Shown: positions 37,277 to 48,504 of the stretch, piece by piece
How positions within the stretch are numbered: position 1 is the stretch's first letter
How the letters are laid out: every line of letters starts with the position of its first letter
Assembly (NCBI GenBank): GCA_014898415.1
Contig: RCTD01000006.1
Coordinates: 1,674,001 to 1,738,000 of the forward strand
Direction: 5' to 3'
Length of the DNA: 64,000 nt
From: Stromatinia cepivora
Lineage: Eukaryota; Ascomycota; Leotiomycetes; Helotiales; Sclerotiniaceae
The notes under the pieces: model-generated
Databases searched by the model: none
Told to the model about the DNA's origin: nothing
Seen by the model: only the letters and a program-made list of their open reading frames with translations
Position numbers and translations under genes: made by a program

Positions 37277-38315
37277 CTACCTCTTCATAGCATCCAACAT
37301 CTCCCCCCTAACCTTCCTCTCCTTAGCCCCCTCACTCAAACTCCCCAAACTCCTCAAATCCCCAACCACATCCTTTGCCTTCCCAAAATAAACCTCCTGT
37401 AACAAATTTCTCATCTTCAACTCCATATCCTCAACCAATCTTCCAATATTAGCTATATGTTCCGCATCATCTAGAATTGGTAAATCCGCCTCGATTTGTC
37501 GTGTCATATTTCCGCTGAGATCCATTTCGCCGAGTTCGTTTCCGTTGGTGGAGAGTGAGAGGATTACAGTAGATGTGAGTTTGTAATGAGCGGTGCGGGC
37601 ACGATCAACAGCCTCGAATACGTGGATGCTGTCCCAAGAACCCGCGGAGCTGGATGATGTAGGTGCGACTATTAATGCAAATTAGCTTCCATCATAATTG
37701 TCCATCTCTCAATATGCCAAATAAACCCCATCAAAAAAGAATTAAAGAAATAATCCTCACCTTTCTTCAAAAGAACCACTCCCGCAAACCCATCATCCAA
37801 GTTCCAAAAATAAACACTACTAACACCTCCCTCATAATACAACTCCCTATAAACATCAAAAGCCTCATTCGCTCTAATTTCCATCTTCCTAACTCTCTCA
37901 CTAGGCACAGCACCTTCACCCGCCCCATCATTATTTCCCTGATCATCAATACCACCGGGTGTCGTACCACCTACAGGTGTCTCAAATTCACCACTCCATG
38001 GCGAACGATAGCTATCGCCATCACGGTTATAATCGCAGAGAAGGTAATCGCGACCGGTTTTGCGGCAGCGAGAAATTGTAAGAGGTTGGTCGACGGAGCT
38101 GAGGAGATCTTCTGTTAAGGAGGGGACGAGATCAATGAGGGAGTTTAGGTGGGTGGTGGTGTGTTTGGGGTTGAGACGGCGGAGAAGATCCCTGTGGAGG
38201 TTAATCAGTCAGTGAGTTATCGTATATGAGTTTTTATTCGCAGATATACGTTTTTTGGTGATAGGAAAGATATTAAAGCTTACAGCGCGCTATCAAATTG
38301 ATCAACTTCTGCCAT
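37277..38315 (-). CDS. CAP2: F-actin-capping protein subunit beta
   Basis: Beta subunit of the heterodimeric capping protein that blocks the barbed ends of actin filaments, in actin patches. Exons are 38315-38284, 38191-37761 and 37668-37277; introns gtaagc..cag and gtgagg..tag keep phase and total 285 codons (284 residues), the normal family size. The start [20 protein letters not shown] is the usual N-terminus. [16 protein letters not shown] is the CapZ-beta signature. The middle part has [21 protein letters not shown] and [19 protein letters not shown], then [10 protein letters not shown]; the C-terminal helix has [36 protein letters not shown] and [11 protein letters not shown]. Residues 90-110 contain a fungal Gly/Asp-rich insert ([14 protein letters not shown]). 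Nothing is missing; confidence is high. Confidence 0.96.
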
Positions 38316-38787
38316 TTTGAAAGGTGGTTGTATGAACTATGGAGCTTGTGTTGTCAAAGTTGAAGATGGAGGGGTTGACGTTCGAGATATGTTTTAGCGA
38401 GCAGCCGGGGTCTGAGCGACAACGAGGGGTTCTTATCAACTTCCACGTTATTGAAAGCTTACTGGGAAAATTCAGGGAAAACATGATACGAATTCACTAA
38501 GGTAATTATGAACATTATTGTGTTTTGAGTTGTATAATTATTTATATGCTATTTCTGGCGTAAATACAACATTGAGCTCAACAAGACTCAAGAAAAGAAA
38601 ACCAGCTATATGCAACCAATTCATTCACCATCCTCAAGTTTGGATCAAGTTCCCTCCATCCATACGCCAGAGGTCGGCCATCCACCCCTTTGAAAGTGCT
38701 CCGAGCCAATGTAATAACTCCATTGTAATGAATCATCACCCCTACTTATTGTACAATGCGAATGCAATGCAAAACCAGGAATCCATC
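38316..38787. other. Spacer between CAP2 start and the LSD1-HMG gene end
   Basis: 472 bp, tandem arrangement on the minus strand: promoter of CAP2 plus 3' UTR of the upstream gene. Nothing else recognised. Confidence 0.6.
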
Positions 38788-41700
38788 TTACAAATCCAGT
38801 TCCGAACCAGAATCTTCAGCATAACCACTCGCGTTCCTCTTAGCTCTTCTATCACGTCTCCAAGGACTACCTATGTCTTCGTCTGGACCCGGTAGACTTG
38901 GGTGATCCTTTTCGTATTGTACTCGGAAATCCCAAGCGTCTTTATCCCATTTCGCCGATTTCACATTATAATCCGCAACAGCTTCTTGATAGATTCGTTT
39001 TCGTTCGAAAGCCCTGTCAATATAAGGTTTCTTTACATCCTCTGGAGCTTCACTCCACATTTTTGTGATCATTTTCTTAACTTCGTTGGTAATTGGTTTA
39101 CCTTTCCCTGGCCTTCGACCTTCCTCACATTTTCTTTTAGCTTCCTCCCATGTATCCTTACTGTACATTTGATAGGAATTGGAGTGGTTCTTTGCAGGCT
39201 TCCAAGGTCGATCGCCGAGCTTTGCGTATATCGCATTCCATATCTCGATCTCATATGCCTCAAGACGCGCCTGTTTTGGATCCTTAGGAACTTCAATGGT
39301 CTCAGCCTTTCTCTTTGATGCCGATTCCTTGGGTGGAATGAGATTGTCCGGAATTTCTATTGGTCCGATGATAGATTCTAATACCTCCGAGGCTACCCTA
39401 AGACCCGAAATGTAAGCTCCATGAACGGTGGCTGGATGTGTACCACAAGTGTGCTCTCCACCAAAGAAGAGGTTGCCAATAGGCTTTGCCATGACTCCGT
39501 AATCATCACTTTGGAAATTTGGCCCAGTGTAAGAGTAACTTCCACGAGAGAATTGATCTTGACCCCAACGAGTAACAATCGACTCCACAGGCATAGGAAT
39601 GTCATCACCGAAAACGCCTCTTAGAACGGATGTAGCCTCATATATCAATTCTTCGTTTGAGGTCTTCTCCGTGTAGAACGCTGCATCGCCCGCCATGAGA
39701 GCCAGTAAAGTTGGCATGCCGGATGTTTTCGTGCAGTTAAACCACTGGAAAAATCTTCCCCTATGTGTGAAATATTCTCCTTGATCCAGACTGAGTTTGT
39801 TGGGTGGATTACGAAGAGTTCCAAAGATATCTCGACCTTGATCCCAGAAAGGCTCTTTGTAGACCAGGATAATTTTGTTGAGGATCCCGTAACCAATCCG
39901 CTGAATTGCTCCAGTCTTCCATGAAGGTAGCTCTGGTTCAAATTCAATCTTGTTTTGCTTCAAAACACCCAGCGGAATAGTGGAAACGATGTAATTTGCC
40001 TCGATTGACTCGCCATTCTCACAGTCAATCCTAGATGAGGCAATGGTATGATTAGGATTGTAGACAATACGTTTCACTGCACATTTCTTTTTCACATCCA
40101 GTAGCCGTGGGAAATTTAATAGACCTCGAGGAACTTGTTGGTAACCTCCTGTGACCATTGTGTGCTTGCCTTCCCATTCATTACCAGCATCGAGATCCCA
40201 ACCTCCCAAACTCAACTTATTGCAGGTAATCGCATTACTGTACTCGAGATTCGCGACGTGCCAATTAATGAGCCTGAGATCAAGCGGAGTGAAATCAATC
40301 ATTCTCATGTATTGTCGAATAGCATCATCAAATACCGATCCAAGCGTAGCATTCTCTTTGCTCGTCGGTCGTTCAAGGTCCAGATCAAATTCGATGCCAA
40401 CACCATCTCTAAGCTTCCATCCAATCTCGCGGGCTTTGTAAGCAGCAGTATGCACAGCTGGAATTCCGGGCTCCAAATGGGCTCTGCCAGTGAGCCTGTC
40501 CGATGCCACTGGCACCATTTGTTCGGGAGCAGATAATTTCTCACTTGCAACAGACTGCGTGGCAACACTGGCCCTATTCTCAACGTCGCTAATTGTTCTC
40601 GATCCATCCCCATTACCATCGCGTCCTGCATCTAGATGGTCTCTATCACCATCGATGAGAGGTGGTGGTGGAATCTTGAATTTGTACTCGCCAACACGGT
40701 CGAGAATATAATTGAAAAGCTTCTCGGCATGCTGATCGCGTTCGAGGTCAACCGGGCGACCATCATCATAGATCGTAGTATCTGGCTTCAATGGATGATA
40801 AGGCAGTGCCAGTTGTCCTCTTACAATGATGTTTAGCGGATTGCCGCGATCAAAACCTGTAATAATCATGCCACCCATTTCTGCAGTATATCGACTGCCG
40901 GGAATTAGGGTTGGATATTCTGGTCGCGATTCGTATTGCCGAGAATATACTCTCCCACCAACTCGATCTCTACCCTCAATTATGACTACATGGGGTAAAT
41001 CCTCCCCGATTTCATGAAAACGATCTTCGAACTGGGCAAAGAGGCTTTCTAATTGTCTAGCACAACCTAAGCCAGACATACCAGCTCCAATGACGGCAAT
41101 AGTTCGCCTGTTTCGTCCGGTACTTCGCATCTCGCTTTTATCTATTTTGGACTCCGGGTTTTCGAGACAACCGTAGTTGATATAACCGCGCCGAGCCAAC
41201 CATTCGTGGCATATTCGAGCAGCTTCAAACCAACGGACATCTCTTGCACATCCAATAGCTTCATCTCTCATTACATGTATCGAGGGATTGCGGGTCCAAA
41301 GCCGGAGGATTCCATTTCTGATATTGAGATACGTCGTGACCTGTTGATGGCTTATATGCCTACGTAACATATGATACTCCTCTGGATGCAAAGTGTATGG
41401 ACTGAGCCGTGATGATTCTGCTGCTGCGATGCACTGTCTGGCATATTCCGCTGGGTGAATATCCGTAGGTATCGACTCTTTCGGACGTACATTATATTTC
41501 TGTCTATTTTCATCCAAGGATGATGTCTTTGTAACCTCTCCGAAATGTTTATCGACATATGCTGGAGAATTAGGGTGGCTTGACAGTGAGGACAGTGATG
41601 AGGTACCGTCGTCGTGATCTGTAGTCATTGAAGAGGCTAAAGAGTCTCGGGCGCTTTCGGGCTTCAGGATTATGTTGCCATCCGAGGTGTATTTGGATTG

Positions 41701-42200
41701 ACCTGCAGCTCTATAAAAAAAAATGTCAATAAAAACATTGACGGCCCATTCGGAACCCCACAAGCCCAAAGGGGATGGTCGATTAATACATACTTTTTAT
41801 TGACGTTCGTACTAGGTTTGGGATCCTTGATGACCCTTGCACGGGATTTGATATCAGATTGAAAATGATCAGTAGAGGTGTCAACGATAATAGTATGCTC
41901 AAAAGTTTCAAAAGCTGGTTGTGATTCAATGGTGTCGATTGTTGGGTCGAAGCCAGGAGTAGAAACAGTACCAGGGGTTGATGAATCTCTTGCGTTCTCC
42001 GTAGACTCAAATATAGCAAGGTGGGAATCTAATTCTTGAAATCCCATCAATGTATCATGACCTAAGTCATCTTGTTGACTTATCTGGGCATCCATCGTGG
42101 TTGCCATGTCGGGAGGTCTAAACCCTGTGACTTCTCTGGAATGCTTCGATATAAAAGTGTGTTGGCAGGGCTCAGAATTGCGAGACGACGAAGTGCCCAT
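38788..42200 (-). CDS. Lysine-specific histone demethylase of the LSD1 type with C-terminal HMG box
   Basis: FAD-dependent amine oxidase predicted to demethylate histone lysines in the nucleus. Exons 42200-41794 and 41710-38788 (gtatgt..tag, phase kept) give 1109 residues. Order of domains: a Ser/Thr-rich N-terminus; a SWIRM domain at about 216-316 (HPAEYARQCIAAAESSRLSP..EEYHMLRR..RNGILRLWTRNP..RWFEAARICHEWLARRGYINYG); an FAD-binding motif at about 340 (IAVIGAGMSGLGCARQLE); and an amine oxidase domain ending with FFGGEHTCGTHPATVHGAYISGLR. The flavin-linked Lys region is intact (IQRIGYGILNKIIL), so activity is expected. From about residue 966 an HMG box follows (PWKPAKNHSNSYQMYSKDTW..MWSEAPEDVKKPY). 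The long helical insert of human LSD1 (tower) is not evident; instead there is a charged low-complexity stretch after PPPPLIDGDRDH. This architecture is known in filamentous fungi. Confidence 0.93.
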
Positions 42201-42769
42201 TGACAGGCCTCAAGCCATGAGCCGAATTAACCCCTTATTATTGTCCAATTCGATAAAATGTGCACTCAAATTTCTGCTTTGATAACGTCAGGACCTTCAT
42301 ATAACTAACATATAGAGATATACGTCTTACACGTGGATTAGTCTCACCTCTGTCATTGAACATATTGCGATGGATGTCGCACACCGCACCGAGTCTCAGA
42401 TATGGAATTGTCCGTATATCATCTGTATTCGCAAGCGAAACTTTCAAAAGTGTTTTTAGGACTCGAGGGAATCCGTTGATCGTTGTGTCGTACGATATGA
42501 ATATATCATGTCTTATGGGATCTCGGCTGGGCAAAAGATGCGGATAGTGATCACGTGTGGTGTTAGAACGAAGTTGACAAGGAACCCTAAAATTGCAATA
42601 CCTCCGAACTTATTGTAGCAGTGCATTCCAGACATCTAGAAGAGGAAGGTCAAGATGATGTGTTGCACATAGTTTCATTGTTGGCAAAATATTTTTATTT
42701 AAGATTACTATTATTGAAGTAGGCCCTCTGCCCCTTTTATCTTTTGTTCATGATAATTCTCATTGTTCT
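42201..42769. other. Spacer between the LSD1-HMG start and the VPS33 end
   Basis: 569 bp containing the promoter of the demethylase gene and the VPS33 3' UTR. Short ORFs on both strands (60-98 codons) are not supported. Confidence 0.6.
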
Positions 42770-45099
42770 TCATGATGTTACGTCTGGCACACTACTCCTG
42801 CCTAACGAGTCCTTCTCTATGGCTACATCCATCATTCGATTTCCACTTATGATTGAGGTTGTGCATATAATGATCTGCTTCCGTGCTGTATGTTTGTTAG
42901 TCAATGCTGAAATGTTTAAAGAATAATAACGAAATGCATACTCTCTTCTTGCTTCGCGATAAACCTCAACGCTGCAATTTCCGCAAATGTTACTCCACCT
43001 AAGAATACAACGAAAACAGTCTTCTTCTCACCACTACCCACGAGAAGAGCTCTTGCTTTAACAGCTTTATCTTCCCCTGCTTGTACCTCATCAAAAGTCT
43101 GGCCTCGCACATGCTTCAATAGTTCATCAAATCCTCGCCAACCTTGAGAGGCTCCACCAGTAGCGACACTTGCAGTATTATTCGCATTTCCTCCTCTGGT
43201 CATCGACGTTAGATATTGCTTTTGTAATATGCATTGAATAAGGCGTATTGAGAGCGGCGCGTAGCCACTGTAGACATAAGCGATGTCATTTGGATCGTGC
43301 TCGTTGACTTCATCAACAATTAGGCGAAGTTGTTTTCGCAGATAAATATAGTCGGTATTGGTGCCAGTTTGAGTTCCACCCCCAGTCATAGGGATCATTG
43401 ATACCATTGGAGATGTTCTTGAAAGAAGTAACTGTAATTTCTCCAGAGCATCCAAGGTAAGCAAATGCTGGTAACCATACGCTTGTAGAATCATTTTCTT
43501 GAATGTATCTAAATCCCGGGGTTTGATACCGCCAGAGATGCATGATTCCAGGCACAAAAGTCGCAGAACTTCTGGAAGGGGGGCATCTCGAGCAATGAGC
43601 TCTTCGATGGCGTCGTGCTGCGAAGAAGGATCGGCACCTGCAACTAAATTCTGTTGAACTTCTAGCAAGCGGCTGAATTGTTCTGTACGAGTGTGTTTCA
43701 TTATCTCTTCTGCTAAGCCAGTATGTATTTTCAGACTTTGTTGTTCGGCCTGGTAACCTGGAAGCTTGTTCACGAAATCTCGCAATTCTGCAGTACTTTT
43801 TGTTCCATGTCTACTTTCATAATCATCCTTAAGACGTCGTGCGACCTTATTCAATAGCGGTCCAACGATGGCAAAATTGGTATCCCTCAATTGAGTGTAA
43901 AGTTTATCGGACGAATCTAGTATTATTTTTCGCTTTTTGGTCTGGACGGGTGCTGCTCCGACTGTTTTCGAGGACCCTTGAGCAGCTTGAGGAGCTGACC
44001 CCACAATAGATGAGTCCACATCAGCTTGATTATGTTGAATGCCTACCGCTTCGTCAATTAACCCTTCATATGTCAGTTGCGTCAGTAAAGGGGTCGCGTA
44101 ATCAATTTCGCGATCGATAATAATGAGGCTTTCGATCGTGTTACTTGGAGAGAGCCCAAGCTTGTTGCTTTCATTTGTATCTTCGCCCGCGATCAGTTCT
44201 TGTCGCATTCGTAAGAGGAGATCTGAAAGTCTTTTCGCATTATCACCCTGCCCAGTCATTCGGGGGAACAGGCCATGTTTTTGTTGTATGAGCATCAAAG
44301 CACGTGCGAGGAGAAATGTCGGTGTTGGATCTTTTCGTAAATACAAATCTTCGAATGATTCGTCCAATTCTAATGACAAGAGGTCTTTTTCGAGTGGAAG
44401 AAAGTAGAGAGGAAATTCGGCAATGCTGGTATCACCCAATACTCCGGCTTCTTCAAGAATCTTTTCTGATACCAATGTTCTCCGTGGAACCCAAAATATG
44501 GAAAACTCATGTCCCGTCTGGCTCTCTCGCTGCATGCGCTTGATATGATCTGGGGCTGTCAGCACGTTCTGATAGCATTAAACACAAGGTGAAATCGAGA
44601 ATACGCTTATGATCGTGTTGTCTAAATATTTAGAAATTATTCATGTAGGGATCAAGACTGACCGAATAGAGTGGGGGAAATACTTCTATAAGGTCTACTT
44701 TTGAGATCCCATTAAAGATATGAGGAAATGAGGAAAGTCGCCCAAATGGACAAGCACTTACCGGCTATCGACTGAGCATGCTTCGCACTCTCTCCCCTAG
44801 CAATGAACACAACATTCTGCTGGCTAACATCTGCATTACCATTCTCTAAAAAGAAAACCTTATCGACGCCATAATCTTGAAGAGTGGAAAACTTGACGAT
44901 TATGCCGAGTGGACCAGCCAAACTCTTATCAAGTACCAGATTCTTCTTTCCGCGAACCTGCGAGGAGTAACGTGTCAGCTGTGGCCTGGAGCAGCTTGGG
45001 GGACGGTGAGGCCTTACTTACACCCTCTAATAAGTATAGCAAATCCTTTCTCGCTTTGTCTTTGATCTGATCTGTATCAAACCCAGCATGAGGAGCCAT
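42770..45099 (-). CDS. VPS33: Vacuolar protein sorting-associated protein 33 (Sec1/Munc18 family)
   Basis: SM-family subunit of the HOPS and CORVET tethering complexes; it binds SNAREs and drives endosome-vacuole fusion. Four exons: 45099-45022, 44957-44762, 44555-42942 and 42885-42770, total 668 codons (667 residues) with every junction in phase. N-terminus DQIKDKARKDLLYLLEGV, RGKKNLVLDKSLAGPLGIIVKFSTLQDYGVDKVFFLE; middle HEFSIFWVPRRTLVSEKILEEAGV, SLELDESFEDLYL and the SM landmark LIIIDREIDYATPLLTQLTYEGLIDE; C-terminus ends TTSIISGNRMMDVAIE-KDS. The third exon's acceptor is an ACAG directly before CCCCAGATC, chosen because it alone restores phase and the family reading AAPDHIKRMQRES. The last exon starts after a GACTAAC branch point; reading through it would truncate the protein at MHFVIIL. 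Divergent from HTS1. Confidence 0.94.
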
Positions 45100-45430
45100 G
45101 CTGAGCTCTACATGCGGGCTGAATGATGATCACAAATTTGATGGAAAAGGATGAGGGGAAAGATGCCAGGACAAGCTGTGGATTTCTTAAGGTTCCAGTA
45201 CTTCACTTTGATTTAGTTCCGAGCTCATCGGATCTTTTTTTGAAGATTTCACCGATCAAATGAAGGAAAACTCCCCGCACCTCAAAGGCAAGCGAGTTTT
45301 CTGTGCCATAACAAGTACTCAGCCTCGCGATTGTGCATAAACAAAAAAATCGAGCCTACCCAATGACTCAGAATCGAGGATATTGAAAGCCCCAACCTTA
45401 TTAAAACTCCATATCGATATGAGAAAGTGA
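45100..45430. promoter_or_regulatory. Divergent promoter region of VPS33 and HTS1, with a three-codon uORF at 45419-45430
   Basis: 331 bp between the VPS33 start (45099, -) and the HTS1 start (45431, +). Immediately before HTS1 there is a mini-ORF ATG AGA AAG TGA at 45419-45430, whose stop abuts the HTS1 ATG with no gap. Whether the transcript starts upstream of it cannot be told from sequence. Confidence 0.6.
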
Positions 45431-47482
45431 ATGAAGGTCTTTCAAGCTCAATTACTTAGATCTGCGAGATCGTCACGACTTTCACGACTTCTACAATTTC
45501 CACAACTTTTACTCATTCCTAACACACGTTCGGCTTGGGCTCCTGCGACCCCCGCTCTCACAAAAGCAGAAAGAAAACAATACTACGAAGAATTAAACAT
45601 GGCCAAAGGACCAAAGTTTGAGTTGAAGACTCCAAAGGGGACGAAAGATTGTAGGGAACTCCACATACCTCCGTCAAATTGCTATACATAATTCCAATTT
45701 CTATTTATGACTATCAACAAACATGTGACATGATACTTATACTTCAATAGGGCAAGGAAAGGATATGGTCATTCGGGACAAAATCTTTTCCACTATCACT
45801 GAAGCCTTCAAGCGCCATGGAGCAGTCACTATTGATACCCCGGTCTTCGAGTTGAAGGATATTCTTGCAGGAAAATATGGCGAAGACAGCAAACTCATTT
45901 ACGACCTGGCAGACCAAGGTGGGGAGATTTGCTCACTCAGATATGATCTAACAGTACCATTTGCAAGATGGTTGGCCATGAATGGAAGTGTACAAAGCAT
46001 CAAGAGATATCACATTGCAAAAGTCTATAGACGGGATCAACCAGCAATGACCAAAGGTCGCATGAGAGAATTCTATCAATGCGATTTCGATATTGCAGGT
46101 GTCTATGATCCTATGTTACCCGATGCAGAAGTTATCAGGGTTGCAACAGAAGTATTTGAAGGTCTTGGCTGGAAGGGACGATATACTATCAAACTCAACC
46201 ACAGAAAAATATTAGACGGAATCTTCGAAGTTTGTGGAGTTCCAGAGGACAAAATTCGCACAATCTCCTCTGCGGTTGATAAACTGGATAAACTCCCATG
46301 GGAAGATGTGCGCAAGGAGATGACAGAAGAAAAGGGTTTGGCAGAAGATGTTGCGGACAAGATTGGAGAATACGTCGTACAAAAAGGCCAGAAAGACCTC
46401 CTCAGAAAATTACAGGCCGACGAGAAACTGATGGCCAATGCTTCTATGAAGGCCGGTTTGGAGGATATGGATCTTTTGTTCGGTTATCTCGATGCATTCA
46501 AATGCTTAGAAAATGTTTCGTTCGATTTGAGTTTAGCACGAGGTCTCGATTACTACACAGGAATCATCTACGAAGTCGTAACGGAAGGGTCTGCACCTCT
46601 TGTGAGCACATCAGCCGCTCCTGCTGCCCCTCCAAAATCCTCCAAGAAGCCCAAGAAAGTCGCTGATGCCGATGAGGATCGCTCATCAGATCCTAGTGTG
46701 GGTGTCGGAAGTGTCGCAGCTGGTGGACGCTATGATAATCTTGTCGGCATGTTTGCTGGGAAGGGAAAGCAAATTCCTTGCGTTGGTATTTCATTCGGTG
46801 TCGATCGAATTTTCTCAATCACGAAGGCTAGAATGGAGGAGGAGCAGACAACAGAACAAGTGCGCAACAATGATGTAGATTGCTTCGTCATGGCATTTGG
46901 AGGGAAGGGTTTTACAGGGCTCCTGAAAGAACGAATGGCAATTTGCTCAACTCTTTGGGAGGCTGGTATCAAGGCTAGTAAAATGTTTTGTTTCCCGAGG
47001 ATCTCATTTACTAACAATTATCTTAGGCGGAGTTCCTATACAAAGTCAAACCAAAATTACCAAACCAATTTAAGGCTGCCGAGGTGAATGGTGTACCTTT
47101 CAGCGTCATCCTAGGCGAGGACGAAATCGCTCAAGGCAAAGTTAAGATTAAGGAGAATGGTCTAAGAGATGGTCACCCGGAGAAAGACGGTGTTATGGTT
47201 AATCTTGATGCTTTAGTCTCCGAAGTCAAGCAACGACTAAAGAGAAAGGCTGATATCGATAACATGACGCGAAAAGCCGATGGTCTGAGAGTTGTAGGAG
47301 GCATTAAAGATGATAAAGCTAAGGCAATCCCTGCAGAAGACCATACTGCTGAGGCTCCGGCAACGAATCCTACAGAGTCTAAACAATCAATAGAAAGTGC
47401 CGAGCCTCCCTCGGAGACGGAGAAGCCTGCAGAAGAAACTCCCTTATCTCAAGAAGCTATAGGAGCTGTCCCTGCTTCTTGA
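45431..47482 (+). CDS. HTS1: Histidyl-tRNA synthetase, probably mitochondrial and cytosolic forms from one gene
   Basis: Class II aminoacyl-tRNA synthetase charging tRNA-His. Exons 45431-45650, 45751-46973 and 47027-47482 give 632 residues. The first intron is gtaggg..tag. The second has a GC donor (AAG|GCTAGT) with a perfect TACTAAC branch point and AG acceptor; only this choice keeps phase and restores the family reading [23 protein letters not shown]. Motifs: [14 protein letters not shown], the [25 protein letters not shown] region (motif 2), [15 protein letters not shown] (HisA), [11 protein letters not shown] and [12 protein letters not shown] (motif 3), then the anticodon-binding domain. 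Residues 1-56 are Arg/Ser/Leu-rich without acidic residues until about 47, a likely mitochondrial presequence. The first ATG has a poor context (T at -3), while the next ATG (45599, residue 57, AACATGG) has a good one and would give a cytosolic enzyme starting [17 protein letters not shown]. The ~90-residue C-terminal tail is acidic, low-complexity. Confidence 0.95.
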
Positions 47483-48504
47483 AGAATTAAATGATTTTAA
47501 GCAATTCACATGTACATATTTGCAACGCAATAGCATAGAGTGTATGAGACCCAATGCATTGATGATTTATTCATGAGATCATGATTCCATCTAACATGGC
47601 CATTGCTTGTTTCCCCATTTTTTGTTTCCCACGAAGATGTTTCCCGCCAAGATGTTTCCAGGTCTGATTCAATACTAACTACCTAGTCCAGTGACGGCTT
47701 GAGGTATGGGATGACTATTCAGATATCTCGAAACGACGTGGGTGTTTGACATTTCATAAACGGAGAACTTGTGGCTTGAAAAAATGGCTAGGAAATTGAA
47801 TAAACGAACTATCCGGAAGCATGGGATGATAGTAACTGTATATGAGATCGGATCAACTAGCATCTTACTGCATCTACCACCAATAACCAGCCTTATACTT
47901 CATAGTCACAAATACAAAGAAATAATAATGGTGCAGCCAAAGTCCGTGCTAGCCAGGTGCCAAGTAAACATCAGTGCATTTTTTGTTTCGGAATGCATTT
48001 TTCAATCACACCTCACTTATTCACAGACTTCAGATGTGAAGGATCATCATAAATTATATTTGGATGAACCTTTCTTTTCCCCGAATTCATCTTATCACAC
48101 TTGTGAAAAGCCTCTCAAATATGCATTGCATTATGATGATACTTATGGTCGAACAAGTGAAGCCTGTGAGTCGTGAAGCTGAGATAATAGTTGCCCGCAC
48201 AGTCTTGGATACAAAAATTACTTTTCTCCTCTGGTATCATACCAATGAGAATTTGACATTTTCACTTCATTCTCTATCTTATTTTGCCTCTCATTTGTAT
48301 TATGATTCTATTTCCTTTCCTTGTATGTGTTTTTTCTTTTGTTTCATGTATTAATTCCCATCTCATGTTCTTGATGTAAACAACCCTCTTTACACGACCT
48401 ATGAATGTCAACAAACTACACAAGGTGGCAATCATATCAGTCTAGACTTTTTTCTATATACTTTCATAATTCATATTACCACTGGATACTTGAGTTGATC
48501 TCGA
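47483..48504. other. Spacer after HTS1
   Basis: About 1 kb, both flanking genes on plus strand: HTS1 3' UTR and promoter or 5' exon of the next gene. ORFs of 60-135 codons here lack any recognisable content; the 135-codon one (47769-48176) has no domain I know. Confidence 0.5.

Noticed and set aside
41711..41793. LSD1-HMG start at the Met near 41769
   Set aside because: Lies within an intron; the spliced upstream exon gives a longer, phase-correct N-terminus.
42916..42941. VPS33 ending at MHFVIIL
   Set aside because: Read-through of the last intron; splicing to 42885 restores the conserved SM-family C-terminus.
46974..47087. HTS1 C-terminus as read straight through (..[10 protein letters not shown]..)
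   Set aside because: This is intron read-through; the conserved anticodon-binding domain continues in another frame after 47027.
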